Notes: generated by a model from the letters alone, not told the origin. A stretch of DNA of 16,198 nucleotides from Chitinophagaceae bacterium UBA3961 (GCA_002385265.1 DGDD01000039.1:1-16198), one strand, 5' to 3'. Shown: positions 1 through 8,216, counted from the stretch's first letter. Numbers and translations are program-made.

Positions 1-62
1 TTACCGATGGGCGTTGGTACTATATAGAGTGTTCCGCCTGTATGAGGGGATTCTGTACTCAA
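1..62 (-). CDS. rsmI: RsmI, 16S rRNA (cytidine-2'-O)-methyltransferase, N-terminal fragment
   Basis: Only the first 20 codons lie in the window; the gene continues past the left edge. The translation ends in GTLYIVPTPIGN, which matches the highly conserved N-terminus of RsmI (E. coli has GQLYIVPTPIGN). RsmI is a tetrapyrrole-methylase-fold enzyme that 2'-O-methylates C1402 of 16S rRNA using S-adenosylmethionine. No ATG occurs in this frame between the purS stop and the motif. The only usable start is the TTG at 62-60, giving a product beginning MSTESPHTGG. It lies 21 bases after the purS stop on the same strand, so it is probably the last gene seen of the pepP-pssA-purS operon. The family call rests on a short but distinctive motif; the start codon is an inference. 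Confidence 0.75.
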   Translation of the reverse strand, partial: MSTESPHTGGTLYIVPTPIG

Positions 63-83
63 AAAAGTTGCGTTTATGAAACG

Positions 84-332
84 TTATTCAGAAACACTGA
101 TTTCGAAATACTCCATTACCGGATTGGCGAGTAATTTCTTTGCAGCGGTAGCAGCTTGTTCTTTTGCAGAAGCTTCGTCGGCTGCATCAACTTGTAAAGT
201 AATGTGTTTGCCGATACGCACGTCTTTGATGGTTTCCAAACCTAAATTTGATAAACCACCCATCACTGCCTTCCCTTGAGGGTCTAACAATTCTTTTAAG
301 GGCATTACTTTCACTTGAACCGTATATGTCAT
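84..332 (-). CDS. purS: Phosphoribosylformylglycinamidine synthase subunit PurS
   Basis: An 82-residue protein of normal PurS length. It starts MTYTVQVKVMPLKELLDPQG, the typical first beta strand and 'D.QG' turn of the family, and continues with GLETIKDVRIGKHITLQVD. PurS is the small structural subunit that bridges PurL and PurQ in three-part FGAM synthase (fourth step of IMP synthesis). It carries no catalytic residues itself. Its presence implies that this organism uses the split PurS/PurQ/PurL enzyme rather than the long single-chain PurL; purQ and purL are not in the window. The ATG overlaps the pssA stop as ATGA (329-332), so translation is probably coupled to pssA. The next gene downstream is rsmI. 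Confidence 0.9.
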   Translation of the reverse strand: MTYTVQVKVMPLKELLDPQGKAVMGGLSNLGLETIKDVRIGKHITLQVDAADEASAKEQAATAAKKLLANPVMEYFEISVSE

Positions 333-1093
333 GCTTGCTTATTTTTGAAGGCCAAAGATACGATAATATATGCCAAGAATGCGAGTGGAACTGCTAACCA
401 ATTTACTAACAACGCACTCACAACAGCTACTAAAGCAATGATTATGAAAGGCATCAGGGCCTTTACACTAAAAGAAGAAAATTTCAAAGCTAAGAGTGGC
501 AGTGTGCTTACCATTAAATAACTGAGTACAAGGATCACCGCATACCAAAACCATTTGTTTTGGAACAGTGGGTTGATAGCTTCGATATTCGTATTCCAAA
601 AAATAAGAGGGAATGATGCTACCAGTATTCCTATGGCAGGAATGGGTACTCCTTTAAAACCGTGCGATTGATCTGTTGAAATATTGAATCGCGCCAAGCG
701 ATAAGCTCCGGCAGCGGCCAAAACAAAGGCCGGCGCCAAAAAAATCAACCCAATATCCAAACCGTCTTCTTGTTGAGCATAGCTTAATCGCAAGAATTGA
801 TAGATGATGGTAGCAGGTGCTACTCCAAAACTTACCACATCAGCCAAAGAATCGAGTTGCTTTCCCATTTCACTGGTTGCCTTTAAGGCACGCGCTACAA
901 ATCCGTCGAGAAAATCAACTACTGCAGCAAGCCCAATAAAAAGAGAGCTTATCCAAATAGCTTCGGGCATAATTACCCATTGTGCCCCCGATTCATCGTT
1001 AGCAATGGTAATTCCTTGTTGCAACGTATAAACAATTGCACAGCAACCGAAAACAAGATTCAAGAGCGTAAACAGATTAGGTATTTGTTTCAT
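329..1093 (-). CDS. pssA: CDP-diacylglycerol-serine O-phosphatidyltransferase (phosphatidylserine synthase)
   Basis: A 254-residue integral membrane protein with the full CDP-alcohol phosphatidyltransferase signature: D60, D63, G64, A67, R68, G77, D81 and D85, in the spacing DxxDGxxAR-x8-GxxxDxxxD. The four aspartates bind the divalent metals and the CDP-lipid. Several hydrophobic segments follow, as in the family. The start MKQIPNLFTLLNLVFGC and the later ARFN motif (FNISTDQSHGFKGVPIPA) are typical of the PssA branch, which makes phosphatidylserine, the precursor of phosphatidylethanolamine, rather than of PgsA. The gene starts 20 bases after the aminopeptidase P stop and its TGA overlaps the purS ATG, so it sits inside an operon. 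A matching Psd decarboxylase is not in the window. Confidence 0.92.
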   Translation of the reverse strand: MKQIPNLFTLLNLVFGCCAIVYTLQQGITIANDESGAQWVIMPEAIWISSLFIGLAAVVDFLDGFVARALKATSEMGKQLDSLADVVSFGVAPATIIYQFLRLSYAQQEDGLDIGLIFLAPAFVLAAAGAYRLARFNISTDQSHGFKGVPIPAIGILVASFPLIFWNTNIEAINPLFQNKWFWYAVILVLSYLMVSTLPLLALKFSSFSVKALMPFIIIALVAVVSALLVNWLAVPLAFLAYIIVSLAFKNKQA

Positions 1094-1113
1094 TTGGCGT
1101 TTATAGGTCTAGG

Positions 1114-2403
1114 TTATTTTTTCATGTATGCTTCAATCTGAGCAGTTGTAATGGGGATTTTAGCGAACAGGTCTTTGTTGCCCGTTTTGGTGATCCAAAC
1201 ATTGTTTTCTATGCGCACGCCCATTTGCTCTTCTTCAATATAAATTCCCGGTTCAATTGTAAATAGCATGCCGGGTTTGATCGGTTCGGTTCTGGTTCCC
1301 AGATCGTGTACGTCCACACCTAAATGATGTGAAATACCATGGTATAAGTATTTACGGTAGGCTCTGTTTTCTTTGTCTTCATTCTTCACATCGCCTTTTG
1401 AGATCAGTCCAATTTTTAAGAACTGCTTGGTAGCTTCTTCTCCCACTTTATCAGTATACGCAACAATTGAAATGCCGGGCTTTAGAATACTTTTTGCATA
1501 ATCGTGTAAATGCAAACAGGCGTCGTATACTTCTTTCTGACGTTTGGTAAACTTGCCATTTACCGGAATCGTTCTGGTTAAATCGGCGCAGTCCCCGCCA
1601 TACTCTGCCCCAAAATCCATTAGTATCAATTCACCATCCTTGCACTCTTGATTATTGGAAACATAGTGAAGAATGCGTGCTCGATCACCACTGGCAATGA
1701 TACTTCCGTAAGCCGGACCGGTAGCCCTCTGCATTAAGAAAGAATGATAAATTTCTGCCTCAATCTCATATTCAAAAACACCCGGTTTGATGAATTTCAT
1801 CAAACGTTCAAACGTTACTTGCGTAATGTCGATCGCTTTTTGAACCACTGCTATTTCCTGAGGCGATTTAATGGCACGCAGTTCCTTCATAATGCGCGCA
1901 CTGCGCTTATAATTGTGAAGTGGAAAACGCTCTTTCATGAAAGCGATGTAACGATTGTCGCGAACCGCTACATAGTTTGCTTTTCGGTCGTTTTCGTTGG
2001 AGTTCAGATAAATATTTTCTGCTAAGTGAATCCAAGTTTGAAGGGGTGCATCAATACTGTCCAACCATACGATGGTTTGAATGCCTGAAATAGCTCTGGC
2101 CTCTTCTACTCTCAGTCTCTTTCCATCCCATTTTTCTTTGAGCTCATTGGGACGTACCAAAACCAACACTTCTCTGAATTTGGGGTCGGGGTTACCGGGA
2201 AACAACACCAACATGGTGTCTTCCTGAGTTATTCCCGTTAGCCAAAACAAGTCGCTGTTTTGTTTGAACTTGTATAGCGCATCTCCATTGGTAGGCAATT
2301 CGTCGTTACTGTTGAAAATGGCAATGGAGTTTTTCTCCATGGCGGCTACAAAGCGTTTTCTATTCGAAGTGAAAATAGTCGGATCAAGCGGTAAATACTT
2401 CAT
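1114..2403 (-). CDS. pepP: Aminopeptidase P family protein (Xaa-Pro aminopeptidase)
   Basis: A 429-residue metalloprotease of family M24B, close to the length of E. coli PepP. Residues 1-170 form the N-terminal non-catalytic domain. The rest is the pita-bread catalytic domain, with the five expected metal ligands visible: D263 (MDFGAEYGG), D274 (CADLTRT), H359 (HGISHHLG), E384 (TIEPGIY) and E399 (RIEN). The enzyme removes an N-terminal residue preceding proline, normally using two Mn ions. There is no signal peptide, so it should be cytoplasmic. It is the first gene of the leftward operon with pssA, purS and rsmI. A -7-like TACTTTTA lies at 2430-2423 on the minus strand, 19 bases before the ATG, with no clear -33 box. 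The 251-bp gap to the divergent pckA holds both promoters. Confidence 0.92.
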   Translation of the reverse strand: MKYLPLDPTIFTSNRKRFVAAMEKNSIAIFNSNDELPTNGDALYKFKQNSDLFWLTGITQEDTMLVLFPGNPDPKFREVLVLVRPNELKEKWDGKRLRVEEARAISGIQTIVWLDSIDAPLQTWIHLAENIYLNSNENDRKANYVAVRDNRYIAFMKERFPLHNYKRSARIMKELRAIKSPQEIAVVQKAIDITQVTFERLMKFIKPGVFEYEIEAEIYHSFLMQRATGPAYGSIIASGDRARILHYVSNNQECKDGELILMDFGAEYGGDCADLTRTIPVNGKFTKRQKEVYDACLHLHDYAKSILKPGISIVAYTDKVGEEATKQFLKIGLISKGDVKNEDKENRAYRKYLYHGISHHLGVDVHDLGTRTEPIKPGMLFTIEPGIYIEEEQMGVRIENNVWITKTGNKDLFAKIPITTAQIEAYMKK

Positions 2404-2600
2404 AAACTGGGGTTGTAAAGGGTAAAAGTAATAAGATTCAATTACTTATACCCGTTCCCGGCTTTCTAAAATATTTTTTTCCTTTGAAAATTTCAGTAGA
2501 TCATTGAACAAGAACACCCCTAACGGTTGTTAGTTTAGATATTTTTCAATATTTCGTATAATACAATGGATTAAACGACGTTTTTGGGGCTATTTAGGCA

Positions 2601-2632
2601 TTTGCATTAGAAATTCTTTAAAACTACCTTTG
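2601..2632 (+). promoter_or_regulatory. Bacteroidota-type promoter of pckA
   Basis: TTTG at 2601-2604, a 20-base spacer and TACCTTTG at 2625-2632 fit the Bacteroidota housekeeping promoter (TTTG, 19-21 bases, TAnnTTTG) exactly. Transcription would start near 2640, giving a leader of roughly 15 bases before the pckA ATG at 2655. No operator or CRP-like site was recognised in the upstream gap. Confidence 0.7.
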
Positions 2633-2654
2633 TCGCCTCACTAATTAGCTTGTT

Positions 2655-4256
2655 ATGTCTGTCGCACTATTAACCCTACCAAAACAACAACTGGAACAAA
2701 CAGGTTTGCTCCATCCCAATGTACGCTATCAATTATCGATCGCAGAACTGGTTCAAGATACCTTGCGTATTGGAGAAGGTTCATTAAACGATACCGGGGC
2801 ATTGATGATAAAAACCGGAACATTTACAGGCCGTTCCCCAAAAGACAAATTCATTGTAAAAGACCGGTTCACCTCTTGTCATGTGAATTGGAACGATTTT
2901 AATATTGCCATTGAACCCCAGTTCTTCTTAAAAGTAAAAGAAACCATCTTAAACCATCTGAACCAACAAGAAGAAGTATGGGTGCAAGATGGGATGGCTT
3001 GTGCAGACGAGCATTTCCGTATGAACATCCGCGTAATTACGGAAAAACCTTGGATCGCTCATTTTGCACACAACATGTTTATTCGCCCAAACGAGGACCA
3101 ACTGGAACTTTTCTATCCCGATTGGACCATTCTTTCTGCCCCCGACTTGAAATTGGATCCTAAGATCCACGGAACCCGTCAGTCAAATGCAGCCATCATC
3201 AGTTTTGAACACAAAACTGTGTTGATTGCAGGCACAGGTTATACCGGTGAAACGAAGAAGGGAATCTTTACGATTTTGAATTTCATTTTACCCCTTGAAC
3301 ACCAAGTTTTGAGCATGCACTGCTCTGCCAATATTGGCAAGAAGGGTGATACAGCTTTGTTCTTTGGTTTAAGCGGTACAGGTAAAACAACCCTAAGTGC
3401 AGATCCAAATCGCTTCTTGATTGGCGACGATGAACATGGCTGGTCAAAAGACGGTGTCTTCAATTTCGAAGGTGGTTGCTATGCAAAATGCATTGACCTT
3501 AACGAGGAAAAAGAGCCCGAAATTTTTCAAGCCATCAGAGAAGGGGCCTTAGTAGAAAACGTAGTGTGCTACAAAGGGTCTCATTCCATCGATTTCAGCA
3601 ATAAATCGATCACAGAAAATACCCGCGTTTCCTATCCACTTGAGTTTATCAGCAATGCGGTGCATCCTTCTGAGGGAGGACATCCGGAACATATTTTCTT
3701 TCTAACCTGTGATGCGTACGGTGTGTTGCCTCCAATTTCACGCCTCAACCCGGAACAGGCCATGTACCAATTCATTTCCGGTTACACGGCAAAAGTAGCC
3801 GGAACGGAAGCAGGCGTTACGGAACCTACAGCCACCTTCAGTGCTTGTTTTGGGGCCCCTTTCCTACCCCTGCATCCGGGAAAGTACGCAGCCTTATTGG
3901 GAGAAAAATTGAATCAACACAGAGCAAAGGTTTGGTTGATCAATACCGGCTGGACCGGAGGTGCCTTTGGTACCGGAAATCGAATGAAACTGAGTTACAC
4001 CAGAGCGATGATCACCGCCGCATTGGAAGGAAAATTAGAAGGCGTTCCGTATGAAAACGACGCTGTATTTGGTTTTGCCATTCCTCAGTCATGCCCCGAT
4101 GTGCCGGCGTCATTGCTGAATCCTAGAGCTACCTGGAACAATGGCGACGCTTATGATGAAGCTGCAAAAGCACTCGCAAAGCGATTTGTTGTGAATTTTG
4201 AAAAGTTTGCTTCCGGTGTTTCTGAAGCCATCCTGAACGCCGGCCCAAAATTGTAA
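2655..4256 (+). CDS. pckA: Phosphoenolpyruvate carboxykinase (ATP)
   Basis: A 533-residue ATP-type PEPCK of normal length, converting oxaloacetate plus ATP to phosphoenolpyruvate plus CO2, the entry step of gluconeogenesis. It can run in reverse to fix CO2 in some Bacteroidota. Visible motifs are TGRSPKDKF (residues 58-66, substrate arginine R60), GYTGETKKG (195-203, with metal/substrate lysines), the kinase-1a P-loop GLSGTGKT (238-245), the kinase-2 loop GDDEHGW (257-263), and FEGGCYAKCI just after it. It is a single-gene unit, with its own promoter just upstream and a strong terminator at 4324-4358. Nothing is missing from the active site as far as can be read. Confidence 0.97.
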   Translation: MSVALLTLPKQQLEQTGLLHPNVRYQLSIAELVQDTLRIGEGSLNDTGALMIKTGTFTGRSPKDKFIVKDRFTSCHVNWNDFNIAIEPQFFLKVKETILNHLNQQEEVWVQDGMACADEHFRMNIRVITEKPWIAHFAHNMFIRPNEDQLELFYPDWTILSAPDLKLDPKIHGTRQSNAAIISFEHKTVLIAGTGYTGETKKGIFTILNFILPLEHQVLSMHCSANIGKKGDTALFFGLSGTGKTTLSADPNRFLIGDDEHGWSKDGVFNFEGGCYAKCIDLNEEKEPEIFQAIREGALVENVVCYKGSHSIDFSNKSITENTRVSYPLEFISNAVHPSEGGHPEHIFFLTCDAYGVLPPISRLNPEQAMYQFISGYTAKVAGTEAGVTEPTATFSACFGAPFLPLHPGKYAALLGEKLNQHRAKVWLINTGWTGGAFGTGNRMKLSYTRAMITAALEGKLEGVPYENDAVFGFAIPQSCPDVPASLLNPRATWNNGDAYDEAAKALAKRFVVNFEKFASGVSEAILNAGPKL

Positions 4257-4268
4257 TGTTTCTTGCTT

Positions 4269-4296
4269 CTTCCTTTAACTAGGAAGCTTGTTTTTA
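4269..4296 (+). terminator. Weak hairpin before the main pckA terminator
   Basis: CTTCCT (4269-4274) pairs with AGGAAG (4281-4286) across a 6-base loop, and a T-rich stretch (CTTGTTTTTA) follows. The stem is only 6 bp, so it may be a secondary terminator or chance. Confidence 0.3.
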
Positions 4297-4323
4297 GTGT
4301 ATACATTAGGTTGCTTGTCATGT

Positions 4324-4358
4324 GTCCCGAGGCTAAAAAAGGCTTCGGGACTTTTTTT
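4324..4358 (+). terminator. Rho-independent terminator of pckA
   Basis: GTCCCGAGGC (4324-4333) pairs with GCTTCGGGAC (4342-4351) as a 10-bp stem with one G-U pair and an A-rich loop. Seven Ts follow at 4352-4358. This is a textbook intrinsic terminator about 70 bases after the pckA stop. Confidence 0.9.
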
Positions 4359-4408
4359 GCAAATATTTTCATTTTAAATGCTCATTTTTGTAAAAACATC
4401 GGCTTACT

Positions 4409-4951
4409 ATGAGGTTTTTTTTAGGGGTTTGTTTGATTTTGGGTTTGAGTTCGTTTGTTTCGAATCAGTTTATTGATTGGAGGCCAAACCAGAAATTGTC
4501 GTGGAAAGACTTCATGGGCAAACCGGTTGCCAACTCAGGTAACGCAGCTTTAACCAGCACTCATATTAGCTTTGAATACGGCTATGGCTCTAATGGTTTT
4601 TCATATTCCATTACTTGTAGATTCGATAAAAAGCAAAGCTGGGTAAAAATCAAAAACGACTATGTACTTGCGCACGAACAAGCGCATTTCGATATTGCTG
4701 AAATTCATGCTCGTAAATTGAAAAAAGCATTGAGCGACTACGATTACAATCCAAAAACTGTAAAGGCAGATGTCAATAAAATTTACGAAACCATCATGAA
4801 AGAGCATCATGCCATGCAACAACTCTACGATAAGCAAACCGATCACTCTCGCAATAAAGACCAACAAGAAATTTGGCTGTTAAAAATTGCAGACATGCTT
4901 ACCGGAAGTTTGGCCTATGCCAATTATCAAGAAATCGTATCCGGTAATTAA
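4409..4951 (+). CDS. DUF922-type secreted protein, metalloprotease-like
   Basis: A 180-residue protein that I assign to the DUF922 family. It begins with a hydrophobic segment (residues 3-16), probably a signal peptide or membrane anchor, followed by the family's WRPNQKLSWKDFMGKP region. The centre carries HEQAH (89-93), an HExxH zinc-metalloprotease motif, with E98 as a possible third ligand in HFDIAEIHARKL. The C-terminal part contains YDKQTDHSRNKDQQ, another conserved block. Members are annotated as putative Zn-dependent proteases; no substrate is established, so the enzymatic role is inference. It follows the pckA terminator and so should have its own promoter (CATTTTTG at 4383-4390 is a weak -7 candidate). 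Its stop overlaps that of the convergent sulfatase-like gene by 4 bp. Confidence 0.75.
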   Translation: MRFFLGVCLILGLSSFVSNQFIDWRPNQKLSWKDFMGKPVANSGNAALTSTHISFEYGYGSNGFSYSITCRFDKKQSWVKIKNDYVLAHEQAHFDIAEIHARKLKKALSDYDYNPKTVKADVNKIYETIMKEHHAMQQLYDKQTDHSRNKDQQEIWLLKIADMLTGSLAYANYQEIVSGN

Positions 4952-6447
4952 TGCACCATACTATCTTTTAATAGCGGAATTTGTTCGTGAAATTGATTAT
5001 TCAGCACTACTCTCAATTCATTTACCACCGTTAGTGAATCTGTAAAACCTCGATAATCATTGTTGGGGGAATAGACACTGAAAAAATTAGCATAACTTAA
5101 TTCAGTATACTTTCTCGGCTGGTGCATCTCTCTGAACCCATGATCGCTCATCAGCACTATTACTCCTTTCCCATTTGTTATTTGTTGTATCCGATCGACC
5201 AAATCCAGTATTCGTTTATTGGTGTATTTCAAATAGTGAATATACATACTGTCTTTTTGAGGAGATCGTTCATCAGTGATTTCAAATGCATTGTACTGCC
5301 CATTTTCATTTAACAAATAAGGAGCATGCGGCATCATCAAATGCAAATAATAAAACTGTTTAGAAGTATCTGAAATACTAGCTGGAAGGGGGATTCCCAA
5401 TAAATTTTCATTATCACTGCTTGCTCTTTTGTTGAGCCAACCTTGTACCGTTGCGTTGCCCACTTTTCGTACCAAGAAGTTGGGCAGTACCATCATGAAC
5501 CGGTAGTACAAGGTTTCATTCAACAAAAGCACCCAATCCTTGGGCAAAAAAGAATTGCGGTAACTGGCGGCTTTTGATGGAAGATCGAATGCTGAAAAGT
5601 TATTGATGGTATACCCCTGCGTTAGTAAGTATTCAACAAATAAATTTTTTCTAATAGATCTAAGACTTCGTTGATAGCTAAAAGTATTTTCCGCGTTGTG
5701 CTCGCCAAAATCGGTCAGGTATTGCATATTAAAGAAACTGGCCATGGAGAACACGGTAAAAATGTAATTGCTTCTAGAATGAGGCACCACGCGAAAATTT
5801 CGACGCTTTAATTCATTCTCAAAATCTTGGCTACTAGTATTAAAATAGTTTTGTTGCCCGTCGGCGCCTGTGTATTCATCCATTACAATGATAAAAATGG
5901 GTGGCTTTTTACAAGTATCACATCCGTGTACTGAAAACGTTAAATCATCGGGTGTAATATCAGTTAAACGCGCTTTGTCGAAACCTAGCCCAAAAGCCAT
6001 CAACTCAAACACCAAAAACAAGCACAATGCTGCATTCAAATATTGATGCACGGATTCTTTGATATTGCCAACACGTTTCTTTAGCAGAAAATACAGCACA
6101 ACTAGTATCATAAGCAGTCCAGGCAACAGGACCTGCATTTCACCCATGAACGCAATGGATGCCGAATTGGTAAATGAATCTTGGAGGGTGCCGAAATAAA
6201 GTAGTGTAAATTCAGTAAGGGTAGTCATTAAGGCAGCTTTCCCTTTGTATCTCAGCAATCTTTTAAACAGCGTATAGAAAATCAATCCAAAACTGAGAAG
6301 CAAAGCGAAGATGGCTATTAAAGAAGAACTGGCTACTAAATCGAAGTTTAGTAGCCAGTTGTGAATGATATAGAAAACAATGAAACCGATAAAATGCCAG
6401 GGTTGTGAGAAGAATTGCTGCACTCTATGGGTAATTGTTCCAGCCAT
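4948..6447 (-). CDS. Membrane-anchored sulfatase / phosphoglycerol-transferase-like protein (alkaline phosphatase superfamily)
   Basis: A 499-residue protein. The N-terminal third holds about five hydrophobic segments (near residues 17-36, 40-61, 73-88, 105-122 and 136-155). The rest is a sulfatase-fold domain presumably facing the periplasm. Likely metal and catalytic residues are D190 (FIIVMDEYTG), the nucleophile candidate T231 (SNYIFTVFSMAS), H374 (MMPHAPYL) and D435-H436 (VLMSDHGFRE). The architecture resembles LTA-synthase and phosphoethanolamine/phosphoglycerol transferases rather than soluble sulfatases. There is no C-x-P-S-R formylglycine motif, so a classical sulfate-ester hydrolase is unlikely. 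A CDTC pair lies at 176-179 just before the domain. The gene starts 2 bases after the deoxynucleoside kinase stop, so the two are co-transcribed. The true substrate is unknown. Confidence 0.75.
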   Translation of the reverse strand: MAGTITHRVQQFFSQPWHFIGFIVFYIIHNWLLNFDLVASSSLIAIFALLLSFGLIFYTLFKRLLRYKGKAALMTTLTEFTLLYFGTLQDSFTNSASIAFMGEMQVLLPGLLMILVVLYFLLKKRVGNIKESVHQYLNAALCLFLVFELMAFGLGFDKARLTDITPDDLTFSVHGCDTCKKPPIFIIVMDEYTGADGQQNYFNTSSQDFENELKRRNFRVVPHSRSNYIFTVFSMASFFNMQYLTDFGEHNAENTFSYQRSLRSIRKNLFVEYLLTQGYTINNFSAFDLPSKAASYRNSFLPKDWVLLLNETLYYRFMMVLPNFLVRKVGNATVQGWLNKRASSDNENLLGIPLPASISDTSKQFYYLHLMMPHAPYLLNENGQYNAFEITDERSPQKDSMYIHYLKYTNKRILDLVDRIQQITNGKGVIVLMSDHGFREMHQPRKYTELSYANFFSVYSPNNDYRGFTDSLTVVNELRVVLNNQFHEQIPLLKDSMVH

Positions 6448-6449
6448 AT

Positions 6450-7106
6450 TTAAAAGAGTCCGTAGAGTTGAGAATCAATTTTATTGATGATATCTCCTAA
6501 GTGCTCTTCATTTTCAGGGAAATTGTTTTTGTCAACATCAATAACCAATAAAGGACCTTCTTTGTAGGCATCGATCCATTTATTATAATAGTCGTTCAAG
6601 CGCTTCAAATAGTCAAGACGAATGTTTTCCTCGTATTCTCTCCCACGCTTTTGAATTTGTGCCACCAAGGTTGGAACCGAAGCTCTCAAATAAATCAAGA
6701 GATCGGGAGGTTGAACCATGGAACGAAGGGTTTCAAAGAAACGGAAATAGTTATCAAAATCGCGTTTGCTCATCAGACCCATTTCATGAAGGTTTGGAGC
6801 GAAGATGTGCGCATCCTCGTAAATAGTACGGTCTTGTACAACTGTTTCAGTACCGCGATGAATATCGAGCAATTGATTCAAACGACTGTTGAGGAAGTAG
6901 ATTTGAAGATTGAAACTCCAACGGGGCATGTCCTCGTAAAAATCGAAGAGATAGGGATTGTGATCCACATCTTCGAATTGAGGAATCCAGCGATAGTGCT
7001 TGCTCAATAATTCGGTCAATGTTGTTTTACCGGCACCGATGTTTCCGGCAATCGCAATATGTTTTGGTTTTTTAGTCTTCGCCATGCCACTCTTGCGTTT
7101 CCGCAT
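6450..7106 (-). CDS. Deoxynucleoside kinase
   Basis: A 218-residue P-loop kinase of the dCK/dGK/TK2 type. It phosphorylates deoxynucleosides (5'-hydroxyl) to monophosphates for dNTP salvage. Visible motifs are the P-loop GNIGAGKT (21-28), the ED of QFEDVDHNPY after the first helix (substrate binding), the DRT motif (92-94) in QDRTIYED in place of the usual DRS, and an arginine-rich LID (QKRGREYEENIR, about 152-163). Which base it prefers cannot be read. Two ATGs are possible, at 7106 and 7085. The 7106 start fits a candidate promoter at 7166-7136 and adds a lysine/arginine-rich tail of 7 residues before MAKTKKPKH. It lies 75 bases after trpS and 2 bases before the sulfatase-like gene on the same strand. 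Confidence 0.88.
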   Translation of the reverse strand: MRKRKSGMAKTKKPKHIAIAGNIGAGKTTLTELLSKHYRWIPQFEDVDHNPYLFDFYEDMPRWSFNLQIYFLNSRLNQLLDIHRGTETVVQDRTIYEDAHIFAPNLHEMGLMSKRDFDNYFRFFETLRSMVQPPDLLIYLRASVPTLVAQIQKRGREYEENIRLDYLKRLNDYYNKWIDAYKEGPLLVIDVDKNNFPENEEHLGDIINKIDSQLYGLF

Positions 7107-7135
7107 TTAAAGTTCAACAATAAATAGGAAGCCTT

Positions 7136-7166
7136 TAAAAGTATTGAATTCCTATCAATCAACAAG
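7136..7166 (-). promoter_or_regulatory. Possible promoter of the deoxynucleoside kinase gene
   Basis: On the minus strand CTTG (7166-7163), a 19-base spacer and TACTTTTA (7143-7136) each differ by one base from the TTTG / TAnnTTTG consensus. The box ends 29 bases before the ATG at 7106. A 7-bp inverted repeat, ATAGGAA / TTCCTAT (7124-7130 and 7149-7155), brackets the -7 box and could be an operator or chance. Confidence 0.35.
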
Positions 7167-7181
7167 TAATTTTTGGTATAA

Positions 7182-8186
7182 CTAGTAATATTTGAGGCCG
7201 ATAGCAGATCGAACCAAGTCCATGGTAGCTTTAGCGCTTGTTCTTGCCTTTTCTGCGCCTTGCTCCATTACTTGTTTCAAATAAGCTTCATCCTGTTGAA
7301 TTTCAGCGGCTTTTGCACGAATTGGAGCAATGAATTTGATCATATCTTCTGCTAATTGCTTTTTCAAATCACCATAACGAATGGTACAAGCATTGAAATC
7401 GGCATCGAATTTTGCTACTACCTCTTCAGCACATACTAGCTTCATCAAAAGGAAGATGTTTTCGATGTAATCGGGCTTGGCACTATTGGGTTCTGTTGGA
7501 CCGGCATCCGTTTTCGCCTTCATCACTTTTTTGCGAATCAAATCATCGTCGTCTGCCAAATAAAGGGTGGCGAGTTGATTTTCGCTTTTACTCATTTTAC
7601 CGGCTCCGTCGAGACTGGGTACTTTTACCAGTTCTTCTCCAAAATTGAACGCAAAAGGCTCCGGAAATACATCACCATAGCGGTGGTTAAAACGATTCAC
7701 AAAATTGCGGGCCATTTCCAAATGTTGTTCTTGGTCTTTGCCCACAGGAACGTACTTGGCTCGGTGCAAAATGATATCGGCAGCTTGTAATACCGGATAA
7801 GTAAGCAAGCCTGCATTTACGTTGTCGGGTTGTTGTTTTGCTTTGTCTTTAAAAGTCACTGTTTTCTCCAATTCCCCTTTGTAAGCCAACATGTTGAGAT
7901 AGAGGTACAATTCAGCGGTTTCATGTACATGACTTTGGCAGTATAGCGCCACTTTATTGGGATCTAGACCACAGGCAATGTTTTCAGCCAATACACGCTT
8001 TACATGGCCTTTTAATGCTTCTGTATCGGGGTGAGTAGTGAGGGAATGCCAATCGGCTACCATGAAGAAGCAATCAAATTGCTCTTGCATTCGAACGTAG
8101 TTCTTAACGGCACCAAAATAGTTACCCAGGTGCAAAAAACCGGTGGGTCTTATCCCACTCATTACGATTTCTCTTTTCCCATCCAT
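7182..8186 (-). CDS. trpS: Tryptophanyl-tRNA synthetase
   Basis: A 334-residue class I aminoacyl-tRNA synthetase that charges tRNA-Trp. Motifs are the HIGH-type HLGN (19-22, in RPTGFLHLGNYFGA), VGKDQEQHLE, which contacts tryptophan and ATP, and KMSKS (197-201, in DGAGKMSKSENQ). The length matches bacterial TrpRS. The frame is open up to a TTG at 8210, but I choose the ATG at 8186 (MDGKREIVMSGIRPTG). A -7-like TATCTTCG lies at 8224-8217, which would put the transcription start at about the TTG. The gene is divergent from gatC and begins a leftward run with the deoxynucleoside kinase and the sulfatase-like gene. No T-box or leader peptide is visible in the short leader. Confidence 0.95.
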   Translation of the reverse strand: MDGKREIVMSGIRPTGFLHLGNYFGAVKNYVRMQEQFDCFFMVADWHSLTTHPDTEALKGHVKRVLAENIACGLDPNKVALYCQSHVHETAELYLYLNMLAYKGELEKTVTFKDKAKQQPDNVNAGLLTYPVLQAADIILHRAKYVPVGKDQEQHLEMARNFVNRFNHRYGDVFPEPFAFNFGEELVKVPSLDGAGKMSKSENQLATLYLADDDDLIRKKVMKAKTDAGPTEPNSAKPDYIENIFLLMKLVCAEEVVAKFDADFNACTIRYGDLKKQLAEDMIKFIAPIRAKAAEIQQDEAYLKQVMEQGAEKARTSAKATMDLVRSAIGLKYY

Positions 8187-8216
8187 AATCAGTACTTTTT
8201 CGTTGTTCAAGGGCGG

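Noticed and set aside
6651..7010. 119-codon plus-strand frame opposite the deoxynucleoside kinase
   Set aside because: It is a shadow of the kinase gene, whose motifs are intact on the other strand.
8187..8210. Longer trpS from the TTG at 8210
   Set aside because: The likely transcription start is at about the TTG, and the ATG at 8186 matches the TrpRS N-terminus.
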